A DNA stretch of 64,000 bases from Brachyspira suanatina (lineage in GTDB: Bacteria; Spirochaetota; Brachyspiria; Brachyspirales; Brachyspiraceae). The DNA lies in contig NZ_CVLB01000001.1 in assembly GCF_001049755.1 (NCBI RefSeq), positions 1,320,995-1,384,994 on the forward strand, in the 5' to 3' direction. Below are positions 29,831 to 38,055 of this stretch, piece after piece. The translations under genes were made by a program, and so were the position numbers. The stretch's first letter is position 1. Each line of letters starts with the position of its first letter. The notes under the pieces were generated by a model. It was not told where the DNA came from, did not search any database, and was given only the letters and a program-made list of their open reading frames with translations.

Positions 29831-30188
29831 TTTATTTACATTGCCCGCCCTTTTATATTTACTATTCTATTATATATTTTTAATTTAATTATTTTTATTG
29901 CTGAATTAGAAAAAGCAATCCCACCCTAGTTTTTATTAAATTTATAATCCACTTAACGCACGGTTAACTTATTATTATATTTTATGAAATTTGAATTATA
30001 AAATAGCTTTATTTTTTAGCTCTATTCTGCGTGCGGTGAATAAATTTTTAAGTTTCATTTTCTAGTAAAAATTATAAGTTTAAAAATCGCTTGGGTGGGA
30101 ATGCTTTTTCTTTTATAGCTTTTAAAGAATAATAAAATTTGATATTCAAATTTAAGCAGTAAATATTAGAGGGCGGGCATGTAATAAA
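29831..30188. repeat. 358-bp imperfect inverted repeat with three mirrored GC-rich boxes
   Basis: This fills most of the 526-base gene-free stretch 29751-30276. Left-half boxes GCCCGCCC (29843-29850), TCCCACCC (29919-29926) and CGCACGG (29957-29963) return in reverse complement in the right half: GCGTGCGG (30029-30036), GGGTGGGA (30093-30100), GGGCGGGC (30171-30178). Outer ends also pair: TTTATTTACAT against ATGTAATAAA. The distance from box 1 to box 2 is about the same in both halves (76 and 78 bases); from box 2 to 3 it is 38 and 64. Between boxes the AT-rich sequence matches only partly. I see no reading frame in it. It could be two inverted copies of a dispersed repeat, a MITE-like element, or a large structured RNA. 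Confidence 0.7.
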
Positions 30189-30276
30189 ATTTATTTATTA
30201 ATATTTAATATCGATAAACTCTTTTTTTATATAGAATTTATGTTATAATATTTTAACTTTTTTATAAGGATTTTTT

Positions 30277-33200
30277 ATGGCTAATAATTCTATAGAAATA
30301 AGAGGTGCTAAAGAGCATAACCTTAAAAACGTATCACTTTCAATACCTCATAAAACCCTAACCACTTTGACAGGAGTATCAGGAAGCGGAAAAAGCTCTC
30401 TTGCTTTCGATACTATTTTTAAAGAGGGACAGAGAAGATATTTAGAATCGTTGTCAGCTTATGCCAGACAGTTTTTAGGCGTTATGGCTAAGGCTGATGT
30501 TGAACATATAGAAGGATTATCCCCTACTATTTCTATAGACCAAAAAAGCGTAAATAAAAATCCTCGTTCTACTGTAGGCACTGTTACAGAAATCTATGAC
30601 TTTTTTAGATTACTATTTGCAAGACTTGGAGTTCCTTACTGTTCTAAATGTGGACATAAAATTTCTAAACAAAGCGAAGACCAAATTGCACAAAGTGTTT
30701 TAAGAGAGTTTGCAGAAAAAAGAATTTTAGTACTTGCCCCTATTGTAAGAGATAGAAAGGGAGAGTATAGAAAAGAAATTGAAGAAGTTAAACTTGCAGG
30801 ATACCCTAGAATAAGAATTGATAATATAGTTTATAAATTCGATGAAGATGAAATTCCAGAATTAAAGAGATATGAGAAACATACTTTAGAAATAGTTATT
30901 GATAGAATTAAGGTTGAAGATAAATATTTGTCAAGAATCACCGATGATATTGAAAGAGCTATAAGAATAACAAAAGGCTTAGTAGCATTCTATGAAGAAC
31001 ATGAAAAAAGCGAGGAAGTATTAGAAACAGAAACTCCAGAAAATGCTGAAGAAGATACAAAAACAAAAAAGAAAAAAATCAAAATGAGTAAGCAGTTTGA
31101 AATAGATAAATATTATAAATTGTACACAACTGAAAGATCTTGTGCAAATTGCGGACACTCTATTGCAGATATTGAGCCTAATTTATTTTCATTTAATAAC
31201 CCTATGGGAGCATGTACAGTTTGCGGAGGACTTGGAGTTGAGCATGTATTCACAGAAAAACATATTGTAAAAGATGAAAATTTAAATATTTATGAAGGGG
31301 CTTTATCATGTTTTGTAGATGATCATATCGGTTTTGATATGGAATATGGTACTGATGAACTTGAAGTGATTGCTAAGACTTATAAAATAGATTTGAAAAA
31401 GCCTTGGAAAGATTTAACTAAAACAGAAAAGAAATATTTACTTTATGGTACTGATAAAGAGGTAAAATGGAGAAAAAGATTCTGGTATCATAGCAAACTT
31501 GTTGAAGAAAGAGTTCCTGGAATTTTAGACAGATTAAAATACGATTATGAAACTTATAAGAATAGTTATTATGCTAATTTTATGGACGAAGTTGAATGTC
31601 CTAAATGTAAGGGTAAAAGAATTAATGATGATGCTTTGTCTGTAAAATTTAATGGAAAAACTATAGCTGATTTTTCTTCAATGACTATAGAAGATTTATA
31701 TGATTATTTCACTAAATTAAAATTAAAACCAAATGAAGAAGTGATCGGTGCCCCTATAGTAAAAGAAATTATTTATAGATTAACATTTTTGGTGAAAGTT
31801 GGATTAACTTATTTAACAATAGAGCGTTCCTCACCTACTCTTTCAGGAGGAGAATCTCAAAGGATAAGATTAGCGTCTCAAATAGGAAGCGGACTTGAAG
31901 GTGTATTATATGTACTTGATGAACCTTCAATAGGTTTGCATCAATCAGATAATAAAAAATTAATTGAATCATTAAAAACATTAAGAGATAAAAATAATAC
32001 TGTCATAGTTGTAGAGCATGATAAAGAAACTATGGAGGAATCAGATTATTTAATCGATATAGGCCCTAATGCCGGTGTTAATGGCGGTGAGGTTGTAGGT
32101 ATTGGTGATTATGAAGAGTTTATAAAATCTGATAGATCATATACTGCTAAATATTTACGCGGCGATGATGACATAGAAATTCCAAAACAAAGACGTGAAG
32201 GAAACGGAAAGTTTTTAAAAGTAATAGGGGCTAATCAATTTAATCTTAAGAATATAGATGTTGAATTTCCATTAGGTGTATTTATTGTAGTTACAGGACT
32301 TTCTGGAAGCGGTAAATCTACTCTAGTTGAAAATATTTTAATGCGTGCCTTACATAATCATTTTTATGGTAAGACTTTAACTCCGGGAAGCCATGAAAGA
32401 ATAGAAGGACTTGAAAATATTGATAAGGTTATAGAAGTTGATCAATCACCTATAGGAAGAACGCCAAGAAGCAACCCAGCAACTTACACAAAAGTTTTAT
32501 CACCTATAAGAGATTTATTTGCAGCTACTAAACTTGCCAAAATGAGAGGATATGATAAAGGAAGATTTTCATTTAATGTAAAAACAGGAAGATGTCCTAC
32601 TTGTGAAGGAGCTGGGGTTATAGAACTTGAGATGCAATTTCTTTCTAATGTATTAGTGCCTTGTGAAGAATGCGGAGGAAAGAGATTTAATGCAGAAACT
32701 CTTGACGTTAAATATAAAGACAAAACTATTTACGATGTTCTTGAAATGAGTGTATCTGAAGCAATAGAATTTTTTGATGGTATAACTTCTATTACAAGGA
32801 TATTAAAAATAATGGAAGATATAGGACTTGGATATATAAAATTAGGCCAGCCTTCAACTACTCTTTCAGGAGGAGAAGCTCAAAGAATAAAACTTGCAAG
32901 TGAACTTCATAAAATATCCACTGGAAACACTCTCTATATATTAGATGAACCGACTACAGGACTTCATTTTGAGGATATAAAGAAATTATTAAAAGCATTA
33001 GACGGACTTGTTGAGAAAGGAAATACTGTTTTAGTTGTAGAGCATAATTTGGACGTTATTAAATGTGCCGATCATATTATAGATATGGGGCCTTTAAGCG
33101 GTGATAAAGGAGGCAGAGTTGTTGCTGAGGGTAAGCCTGAAGATATAATAAAAGTAAAAGAATCTCTCACAGCAAAAGAACTCAAAGAAATATTAAAGCC

Positions 33201-36093
33201 TTCAAAAAAGAAAAAAGAATCTATTAAAACAGAAGAAACAAAAAAAGAAGAAAATACTTCATTAATAATAAAATGTGCCAATAAGCATAATCTTAAAAAT
33301 ATAAGCTTGACACTTCCTAAAAACAAAATAAATGTTATTACAGGAGTATCAGGAAGCGGAAAAACTTCTCTTGCATTCGATACCATATTTAAAGAAGGTC
33401 AAAGAAGATTCGTTGAATCGCTTTCTACTTATGCAAGAAGATTTTTAGGAAGATTTGAAGATGCTAATGTTGAAAAAATAGAAGGATTAGCTCCTGCAAT
33501 TGCAATAGATCAGAAAAATGTAAGCAGGAATCCTCGTTCTACTGTGGCAACGGTTACAGAAATTTATGACTATTTTAGATTAATTTTTGCAAGACTTTCT
33601 AAGCCTCATTGTCCGCATTGTAATGATAAAAATACTTTAAAAGCTGAAACTCCTTCTATACTTGCAACTGAAATTGTTGATACTATGGATTTGCATAAAC
33701 TTGTTATAATATCACCTTTGTATCATAGCTCATTCAATCATAGATTTACTTTTGATGATAATGATGCAAAAGATATTAAAAAGATTATAGAAAAAACCAG
33801 AGAAGCTGGATATGTAAGAATGCAAATCAACAATAATGATTATGTTATAGATGATATTACAGAAGATGATATTAAAGAATTATCTAAAGAAGAAATATAT
33901 TCTGTAGGTATAGTAATTGATAGGATTGTTGTTGGAAAGGATAAAAGAGCTAGGATTGCAGATGCTATTGACAGAGCAATGGATTTATCAAACGGAGTAG
34001 CACATATAAAAGCTTCTCATGGAATAATAGTAAAAGAAAGTTTCCATACAAAATTCCCTGCCTGCTTGCTTCATGGAATTTTATTTGATTTTGAAGTTAC
34101 ACCAAGACATTTTTCATTTAATTCGCATTGGGGATATTGTGAGGAATGTAAAGGACTTGGAAGCAAACCTACATTCAGTATAGATTTAGCAATAAAGGAC
34201 AGCACAAAACCTTTATTTGATGGGGCATTAGATACAGCCATTCATAATATGTTTTCTACTCCGGGAAAGCATTATACAGATTCTTTATTTAGATTTTTGA
34301 GAAGAAGCGGAATAACAAAGAAAGATTTATATGAAACTCCTTTCAATGAATTAGATAAAAAAGTTATAGACACAGTATTTTTTGGAGGCGATTATTGTAT
34401 AGGTAATGTAATAACTGCATGGCACTCTAATAATGATGTTACAAGCGAAGATTATTCAGAATGGAAGGATCAATCCCTTGGAAAATTCTTTATTGATGAG
34501 GAATGCAGTTCTTGTCATGGAGAAAGATTAAATGAAATAATAAGATCTTATACTATACAAAATAAAAACATAAGCCAAGTATGTGCAATGACAGTTGAAG
34601 AAAATATTCATTTCTTTGATGAACTTCCAAATCTTTTAAGCGAGAGAGAAAATACTATATCGAAGGAAGCTATAAAAGAAATTAGAACAAGATTAAGTTT
34701 CTTAGATAAAGTAGGACTTGGATATTTATTCTTAAGCAGAAAATATGCAACACTTTCAGGCGGTGAGGCACAAAGAATAAGACTTGCTAGTCAATTAGGT
34801 TCTAAACTTACAGGAGTACTTTATGTATTAGATGAGCCTACTGTGGGACTTCACCCAAGAGATACAAATCATTTGCTTGATACATTAAAAGAATTGAGAG
34901 ATTTAAAAAATACTCTTGTAATAGTAGAGCATGACAGAGATACTATGAAGGCTGCTGATAATATTGTAGATATGGGGCCTTATGCTGGTGCTTTTGGAGG
35001 TGAAGTAGTTTTCCAAGGTAAATACGATGATATATTAAAAGATGATAATTCACTTACAGGAAATTATTTAAGCGAGAGAAAAAAAGTATTTGAAAAAACT
35101 GCTGTAAGAAATGAAGAAACTGAATGCATAAAATTAAAAAATGTTTCAACAAATAATTTAAAAAATATTGATGTTGATATACCATTAAAAAAGATAGTAG
35201 TTGTTACAGGAGTATCTGGAAGCGGTAAGTCATCATTGATAATAGATACTCTCTACCCTGCCCTAAAAAAACGCAGACTAAATCAATATTCAAAATTTGA
35301 AAGCGTTGAAATACCTAGCATTGTTTCAGACACTATATTAGTTGATCAAATTTCAATAGTTGGTTCTATTAGAAGTACATTAGTAAGCTATAGTAAAGTG
35401 TTCGATAAAATAAGAAATATATTTGCAAAAACTCCTACAGCAAAAGCAAAAGCATTCGCACCGGGCAGATTCTCATATAACGGCAAAGAAGGAAGATGTA
35501 ATATCTGTGAAGGTAAAGGTATAAGAAAAATTGCAATGCACTTCTTATCCGATATGGAAATTGTTTGCGAGGCTTGCGGAGGTAAAAGATATAACGATGA
35601 AACTTTATCCGTAAGATTCAAATCTTTAAACATAGCCGAAGTATTAGAGCTTACAGTTGATGAGGCAATAGAGTTTTTCGACTTCGACAAATCAATCGTA
35701 AAAACACTTTCTATAATGAGCGAGGTTGGACTTGGTTATATAAAACTTTCTCAAAGGCTTGATACTTTTTCAGGCGGTGAATTACAGCGTTTGAAACTTG
35801 CGACTGAGTTAGCTAAAAAACAAGGCGATGAGCATATAGTATACATATTAGATGAACCTACTACAGGGCTTCATTTTGATGATGTTAATAAACTTCTTAT
35901 AGCTTTAAACAAATTAGTAGAGAAAGGACATAGCGTTATAATAATAGAGCATAATCCTGATGTTATAAAAGCTGCTGACTATATAATTGATTTAGGATTA
36001 GAAGGCGGTACTAATGGAGGAGAAATCATCGCGAAAGGTACTGTTGAAGAAATTTTGGAGATGAAAAAAGGATACACTTGGAAGTATATTTAA
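30277..36093 (+). CDS. uvrA: Double-length UvrA (two UvrA copies fused in one chain)
   Basis: UvrA is the ATP-driven damage sensor of nucleotide excision repair and is normally about 940 residues acting as a dimer. This frame has 1938 residues: a full UvrA (1-~965), a Lys/Glu-rich linker (~970-992) and a second full UvrA (~995-1938). Four Walker A motifs G[VL]SGSGK[ST][ST] start at residues 33, 674, 1023 and 1645, and four signatures are present (LSGGESQR, LSGGEAQR, LSGGEAQR, FSGGELQR), each with a Walker B ending LDEP. Zinc modules: copy 1 has C289-x2-C292...C313-x2-C316, and both copies have the second CxxC pair before CGGKR. In copy 2 the first module is C1263-x2-H1266...C1288-x2-C1291. 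Copy 1 has a charged insert near residues 245-275. AAGGA is 7 bases before the ATG; TATAAT lies at 30244-30249. Confidence 0.95.
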   Translation: MANNSIEIRGAKEHNLKNVSLSIPHKTLTTLTGVSGSGKSSLAFDTIFKEGQRRYLESLSAYARQFLGVMAKADVEHIEGLSPTISIDQKSVNKNPRSTVGTVTEIYDFFRLLFARLGVPYCSKCGHKISKQSEDQIAQSVLREFAEKRILVLAPIVRDRKGEYRKEIEEVKLAGYPRIRIDNIVYKFDEDEIPELKRYEKHTLEIVIDRIKVEDKYLSRITDDIERAIRITKGLVAFYEEHEKSEEVLETETPENAEEDTKTKKKKIKMSKQFEIDKYYKLYTTERSCANCGHSIADIEPNLFSFNNPMGACTVCGGLGVEHVFTEKHIVKDENLNIYEGALSCFVDDHIGFDMEYGTDELEVIAKTYKIDLKKPWKDLTKTEKKYLLYGTDKEVKWRKRFWYHSKLVEERVPGILDRLKYDYETYKNSYYANFMDEVECPKCKGKRINDDALSVKFNGKTIADFSSMTIEDLYDYFTKLKLKPNEEVIGAPIVKEIIYRLTFLVKVGLTYLTIERSSPTLSGGESQRIRLASQIGSGLEGVLYVLDEPSIGLHQSDNKKLIESLKTLRDKNNTVIVVEHDKETMEESDYLIDIGPNAGVNGGEVVGIGDYEEFIKSDRSYTAKYLRGDDDIEIPKQRREGNGKFLKVIGANQFNLKNIDVEFPLGVFIVVTGLSGSGKSTLVENILMRALHNHFYGKTLTPGSHERIEGLENIDKVIEVDQSPIGRTPRSNPATYTKVLSPIRDLFAATKLAKMRGYDKGRFSFNVKTGRCPTCEGAGVIELEMQFLSNVLVPCEECGGKRFNAETLDVKYKDKTIYDVLEMSVSEAIEFFDGITSITRILKIMEDIGLGYIKLGQPSTTLSGGEAQRIKLASELHKISTGNTLYILDEPTTGLHFEDIKKLLKALDGLVEKGNTVLVVEHNLDVIKCADHIIDMGPLSGDKGGRVVAEGKPEDIIKVKESLTAKELKEILKPSKKKKESIKTEETKKEENTSLIIKCANKHNLKNISLTLPKNKINVITGVSGSGKTSLAFDTIFKEGQRRFVESLSTYARRFLGRFEDANVEKIEGLAPAIAIDQKNVSRNPRSTVATVTEIYDYFRLIFARLSKPHCPHCNDKNTLKAETPSILATEIVDTMDLHKLVIISPLYHSSFNHRFTFDDNDAKDIKKIIEKTREAGYVRMQINNNDYVIDDITEDDIKELSKEEIYSVGIVIDRIVVGKDKRARIADAIDRAMDLSNGVAHIKASHGIIVKESFHTKFPACLLHGILFDFEVTPRHFSFNSHWGYCEECKGLGSKPTFSIDLAIKDSTKPLFDGALDTAIHNMFSTPGKHYTDSLFRFLRRSGITKKDLYETPFNELDKKVIDTVFFGGDYCIGNVITAWHSNNDVTSEDYSEWKDQSLGKFFIDEECSSCHGERLNEIIRSYTIQNKNISQVCAMTVEENIHFFDELPNLLSERENTISKEAIKEIRTRLSFLDKVGLGYLFLSRKYATLSGGEAQRIRLASQLGSKLTGVLYVLDEPTVGLHPRDTNHLLDTLKELRDLKNTLVIVEHDRDTMKAADNIVDMGPYAGAFGGEVVFQGKYDDILKDDNSLTGNYLSERKKVFEKTAVRNEETECIKLKNVSTNNLKNIDVDIPLKKIVVVTGVSGSGKSSLIIDTLYPALKKRRLNQYSKFESVEIPSIVSDTILVDQISIVGSIRSTLVSYSKVFDKIRNIFAKTPTAKAKAFAPGRFSYNGKEGRCNICEGKGIRKIAMHFLSDMEIVCEACGGKRYNDETLSVRFKSLNIAEVLELTVDEAIEFFDFDKSIVKTLSIMSEVGLGYIKLSQRLDTFSGGELQRLKLATELAKKQGDEHIVYILDEPTTGLHFDDVNKLLIALNKLVEKGHSVIIIEHNPDVIKAADYIIDLGLEGGTNGGEIIAKGTVEEILEMKKGYTWKYI

Positions 36094-36120
36094 TTATTAT
36101 ATATTTTCATTTTATAATAA

Positions 36121-36153
36121 TAGGCGGTCATTACTTCTAATAATCACCGCCTA
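36121..36153. terminator. Hairpin between uvrA and the convergent small gene
   Basis: TAGGCGGT (36121-36128) pairs with ACCGCCTA (36146-36153). Four further pairs lie inside (ATTA with TAAT) after one mismatch, and the loop is CTTCTAA. Neither side has a good T-run, so this is probably a weak, shared terminator. Confidence 0.55.
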
Positions 36154-36181
36154 AAAACTAAAAACTAACGATAAATTGCTT

Positions 36182-36523
36182 TTATAATAAATTTTCCATA
36201 TCTTCTCTTTTATCAAATCCTGAATAATTTTTCCTTGCATATTTCTTATATTCTTTCATATATTCTTCATCATAAAATTTGTCTGGGTCGCCTCGATATA
36301 TATACCATTTATTATTTTCTTCATCTAAATAACCGCATGATACACTTGCTATTGAAGATTTTCCTTCTACAAAATTGTATAATTTATCTGTTATGGACAC
36401 AAATTTTAATACAAACCTTTTGAAAAGTGTATTTCTATCTCTGTCTTTTTTCATAGAAATCCATTTAAATAATTCTGTAATATTTATAAGTATGAATGGT
36501 AAAGGTTTTAATAAAAATTTCAT
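36182..36523 (-). CDS. Small hypothetical protein with a hydrophobic N-terminus
   Basis: 113 residues, not recognised. The N-terminal third (KPLPFILINITELFKWISMK) is a probable membrane or amphipathic helix; the rest is charged, with Asp/Lys/Tyr-rich stretches (DEEYMKEYKKYARKNYSGF). The part KWISMKKDRDR resembles EWIQMKKTKNP in the 52-residue protein encoded just upstream, which suggests that the two are paralogs. The start has only a weak GAG 7 bases upstream. It lies between uvrA and the ribbon-helix-helix cluster, on the opposite strand to both. Confidence 0.6.
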   Translation of the reverse strand: MKFLLKPLPFILINITELFKWISMKKDRDRNTLFKRFVLKFVSITDKLYNFVEGKSSIASVSCGYLDEENNKWYIYRGDPDKFYDEEYMKEYKKYARKNYSGFDKREDMENLL

Positions 36524-36558
36524 ATAATACTCATATTATTGCTATATTAGCATTCTGT

Positions 36559-36717
36559 TTATTTTGTTAAATGATAAATACTCATAATTTCATCTGGATT
36601 TTTAGTTTTTTTCATCTGTATCCATTCTATTAATCTAAGAATCCATATAAAAGGTATTAATATTGGAATTGATAAATATCTTAATATAGGTTTGATTTTT
36701 TCCATATTATGCTTCAT
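36559..36717 (-). CDS. 52-residue membrane-type small protein
   Basis: Read on the minus strand from ATG at 36717 to TAA at 36559: starts MKHNMEKIKPILRYLSIPIL and continues with a hydrophobic stretch (IPFIWILRLI), then EWIQMKKTKNPDEIM and ends YHLTK. One probable membrane helix (residues ~11-30) with a basic tail. A second in-frame ATG at residue 5 could be the start. It stands 35 bases upstream of the 113-residue relative and probably shares its transcript. Function unknown; small size, single helix and paralogy are all that can be said. Confidence 0.5.
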   Translation of the reverse strand: MKHNMEKIKPILRYLSIPILIPFIWILRLIEWIQMKKTKNPDEIMSIYHLTK

Positions 36718-36833
36718 TTTATTTAATTATTATAATATAATTTTAGAACTAATTTTGTTTTTATCAAGTCATTTTTTATTGTTATAATGTTTTGAATTAT
36801 AATTATTGTTTGTATAAATATTATTGAAGCATA

Positions 36834-36862
36834 TTGAATTAATTTAAATAGTAAATTATATT
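36834..36862 (+). promoter_or_regulatory. Promoter of the ribbon-helix-helix cluster
   Basis: TTGAAT (36834-36839), a 17-base spacer and TATATT (36857-36862), giving a start about 25 bases before the first RHH gene. The -10/-35 fit is good, but the region is AT-rich throughout. Confidence 0.5.
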
Positions 36863-36893
36863 ATTTATATAAAAATAATAAAAGGTATGAAAT

Positions 36894-37070
36894 ATGTCAA
36901 ATGATACCAGATTAAAACCATCATTAAATTTATCTTCTGATGAAATTAGTTTAATTAATAAAATAGCACAAGAGCAAGCTAGAACTAAAAATAGTCTAAT
37001 TACCTACATAGTTAAAGAATATTTAAAAGAATATCAAGAAAAACAAGCTAAAGAGAAAGGAGAACTATAA
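36894..37070 (+). CDS. Ribbon-helix-helix (Arc/CopG-like) small protein 1
   Basis: 58 residues: MSNDTRLKPS, then a beta strand (LNLSSDEI), helix A (SLINKIAQEQA) and helix B (TKNSLITYIVKEYLKEYQ), the order of an RHH DNA-binding fold; the tail is basic. RHH dimers bind DNA with the paired N-terminal strands and commonly repress their own operon. The ATG at 36894 follows AAAAGGTATGAAAT, a leader closely similar to the one before RHH gene 3. It is the first of four tandem relatives. It is three bases from the next gene, so co-translated. No toxin partner is visible. Confidence 0.7.
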   Translation: MSNDTRLKPSLNLSSDEISLINKIAQEQARTKNSLITYIVKEYLKEYQEKQAKEKGEL

Positions 37071-37073
37071 ATA

Positions 37074-37265
37074 ATGAAAACTACCAAAGACTATAAAAAT
37101 GTATCATTGAATTTAACAAAAAAAGAGATTGAGTTCATTGATTCCAAGAGAAAAATACCATATAATATTTCATTTGCTAGTTTTTGTCTTGCTTTGATTC
37201 GTGAAGTATTAGAAGCTAGATATAAAGATGAATATAAAAAATATATAGAAGATGATATTAAGTAA
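37074..37265 (+). CDS. Ribbon-helix-helix-like small protein 2
   Basis: 63 residues: VSLNLTKKEIEFIDSKRK followed by NISFASFCLALIREVLEARY. The strand-helix-helix order and the alternating hydrophobic strand (VSLNL) match the neighbours, although the second helix is more divergent and contains Cys. The ATG is 3 bases after the stop of RHH 1, with AGGAG inside the end of that gene 11-12 bases upstream. Likely a diverged paralog or a hetero-partner of RHH 1. Confidence 0.6.
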   Translation: MKTTKDYKNVSLNLTKKEIEFIDSKRKIPYNISFASFCLALIREVLEARYKDEYKKYIEDDIK

Positions 37266-37282
37266 AAATAAGGTATGTAAAA

Positions 37283-37488
37283 ATGAAAGAATTAACTAGT
37301 CAAATAAAGAATGGTCGTGAATATGGCATTGCTGTATATTTAAATTTATTTGATGATGAAAAAAAATATTTTCAGAACTTATGATAAAAGAAAATAGAAA
37401 CAAATCCAATTTAGCAAGTTATATAATAAAAAAATATTTAAAAGAATACCAAAATGCTAATGATTTAGAAAACTCAGATAAGCAGTAA
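37283..37488 (+). pseudogene. Ribbon-helix-helix protein 3, frameshifted in a poly-A tract
   Basis: ATG at 37283 (after AAGGTATGTAAAA) opens MKELTSQIKNGREYG and IAVYLNLFDDEKKYFQNL, then TGA at about 37382. Reading on one frame back from the A8 run (37359-37366) restores LNLFDDEKKIFSELMIKENR and NKSNLASYIIKKYLKEYQ to TAA at 37488. The restored 38-residue core aligns without gaps to RHH 1 (LNLSSDEI...KEYLKEYQ). Nine A's instead of eight would make it intact. It could be a one-base deletion, a phase-variable slippage site, or a sequencing error. The second part could also be expressed separately from the ATG at 37381. Confidence 0.75.
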
Positions 37489-37521
37489 AAGGTATTTTGT
37501 TATTTATATATTATTAGATTA

Positions 37522-37546
37522 TATGTAATAATCAAAGGATTACATA
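37522..37546. promoter_or_regulatory. Palindrome over the ribosome-binding site of RHH gene 4
   Basis: TATGTAAT (37522-37529) and ATTACATA (37539-37546) are perfect 8-base inverted arms; the 9-base centre AATCAAAGG contains the Shine-Dalgarno, and the right arm ends 1 base before the ATG. It could be an RHH operator giving autoregulation or an mRNA hairpin with the SD in its loop. Confidence 0.45.
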
Positions 37547-37547
37547 A

Positions 37548-37895
37548 ATGGAAGAATCAAATAAAAAGAAATATGTATATAAAAGATTAAGTTCAACAAT
37601 AAATTTAAATGATGATGAGTTTAATTTACTTGATGAGATTGTAGAAAAATCTGGAATGAATAAAAATCAAATTGTTACTTATGCTTTACGTGAATATTTC
37701 AAAAAATATACTGATGAAAATAAACAAGATGATGTAAATACTTTTAATAATAATGAAAATAATAATATAATAGTAGATAATCAAAATAATAATAATATTT
37801 CAATAGGTGATTTAAATAATTCTATTAATATATTAAATCAATCAATTAATAATCTAGCTGATTTAATAAAGAAAGATAATACTAATAATGACTAA
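37548..37895 (+). CDS. Ribbon-helix-helix protein 4 with Asn-rich tail
   Basis: 115 residues. Residues ~10-57 form the clearest RHH domain of the cluster: RLSSTINLNDDEFNLLDEIV then GMNKNQIVTYALREYFKKY, close to the canonical CopG/Arc pattern with a Gly-x-x-(N/S)-x-x-x-I turn. After it comes an Asn-rich low-complexity linker (about residues 68-90) and a short predicted helix SINILNQSINNLADLIKK that may oligomerise. AAAGG lies about 9 bases before the ATG within a palindrome. Probably a small DNA-binding regulator; target unknown, though its own leader is a candidate. Confidence 0.72.
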   Translation: MEESNKKKYVYKRLSSTINLNDDEFNLLDEIVEKSGMNKNQIVTYALREYFKKYTDENKQDDVNTFNNNENNNIIVDNQNNNNISIGDLNNSINILNQSINNLADLIKKDNTNND

Positions 37896-37997
37896 TGATA
37901 TTTTTTGATTTCTTTGTAAGTATAATATTTTTTTAATTGTCTAATATTTTTATATAATTTAAGTTTTATAAAATTTCAATTACTAATTTAAACTTAA

Positions 37998-38029
37998 AAG
38001 AGGATAGTTAAATTAATAACTACCCTCTT
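37998..38029. terminator. Hairpin between convergent RHH 4 and DUF3298 genes
   Basis: AAGAGGATAGTTA (37998-38010) pairs with TAACTACCCTCTT (38017-38029) with one mismatch, which becomes a G-U wobble in the minus-strand RNA; the loop is 6 bases. T-runs are short on both sides, so this is a shared, moderate terminator. Confidence 0.55.
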
Positions 38030-38055
38030 ATACACTTTATAAATAGATATTTTTA

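Noticed and set aside
30277-36093. Double uvrA as an assembly duplication artefact
   Set aside because: The two halves differ throughout at protein and DNA level, so they are not a misassembled copy of one gene.
36894-37895. RHH cluster as a toxin-antitoxin locus
   Set aside because: No RelE/ParE, MazF, PIN or similar toxin frame is found on either strand next to it; the 113-residue neighbour resembles none of these.
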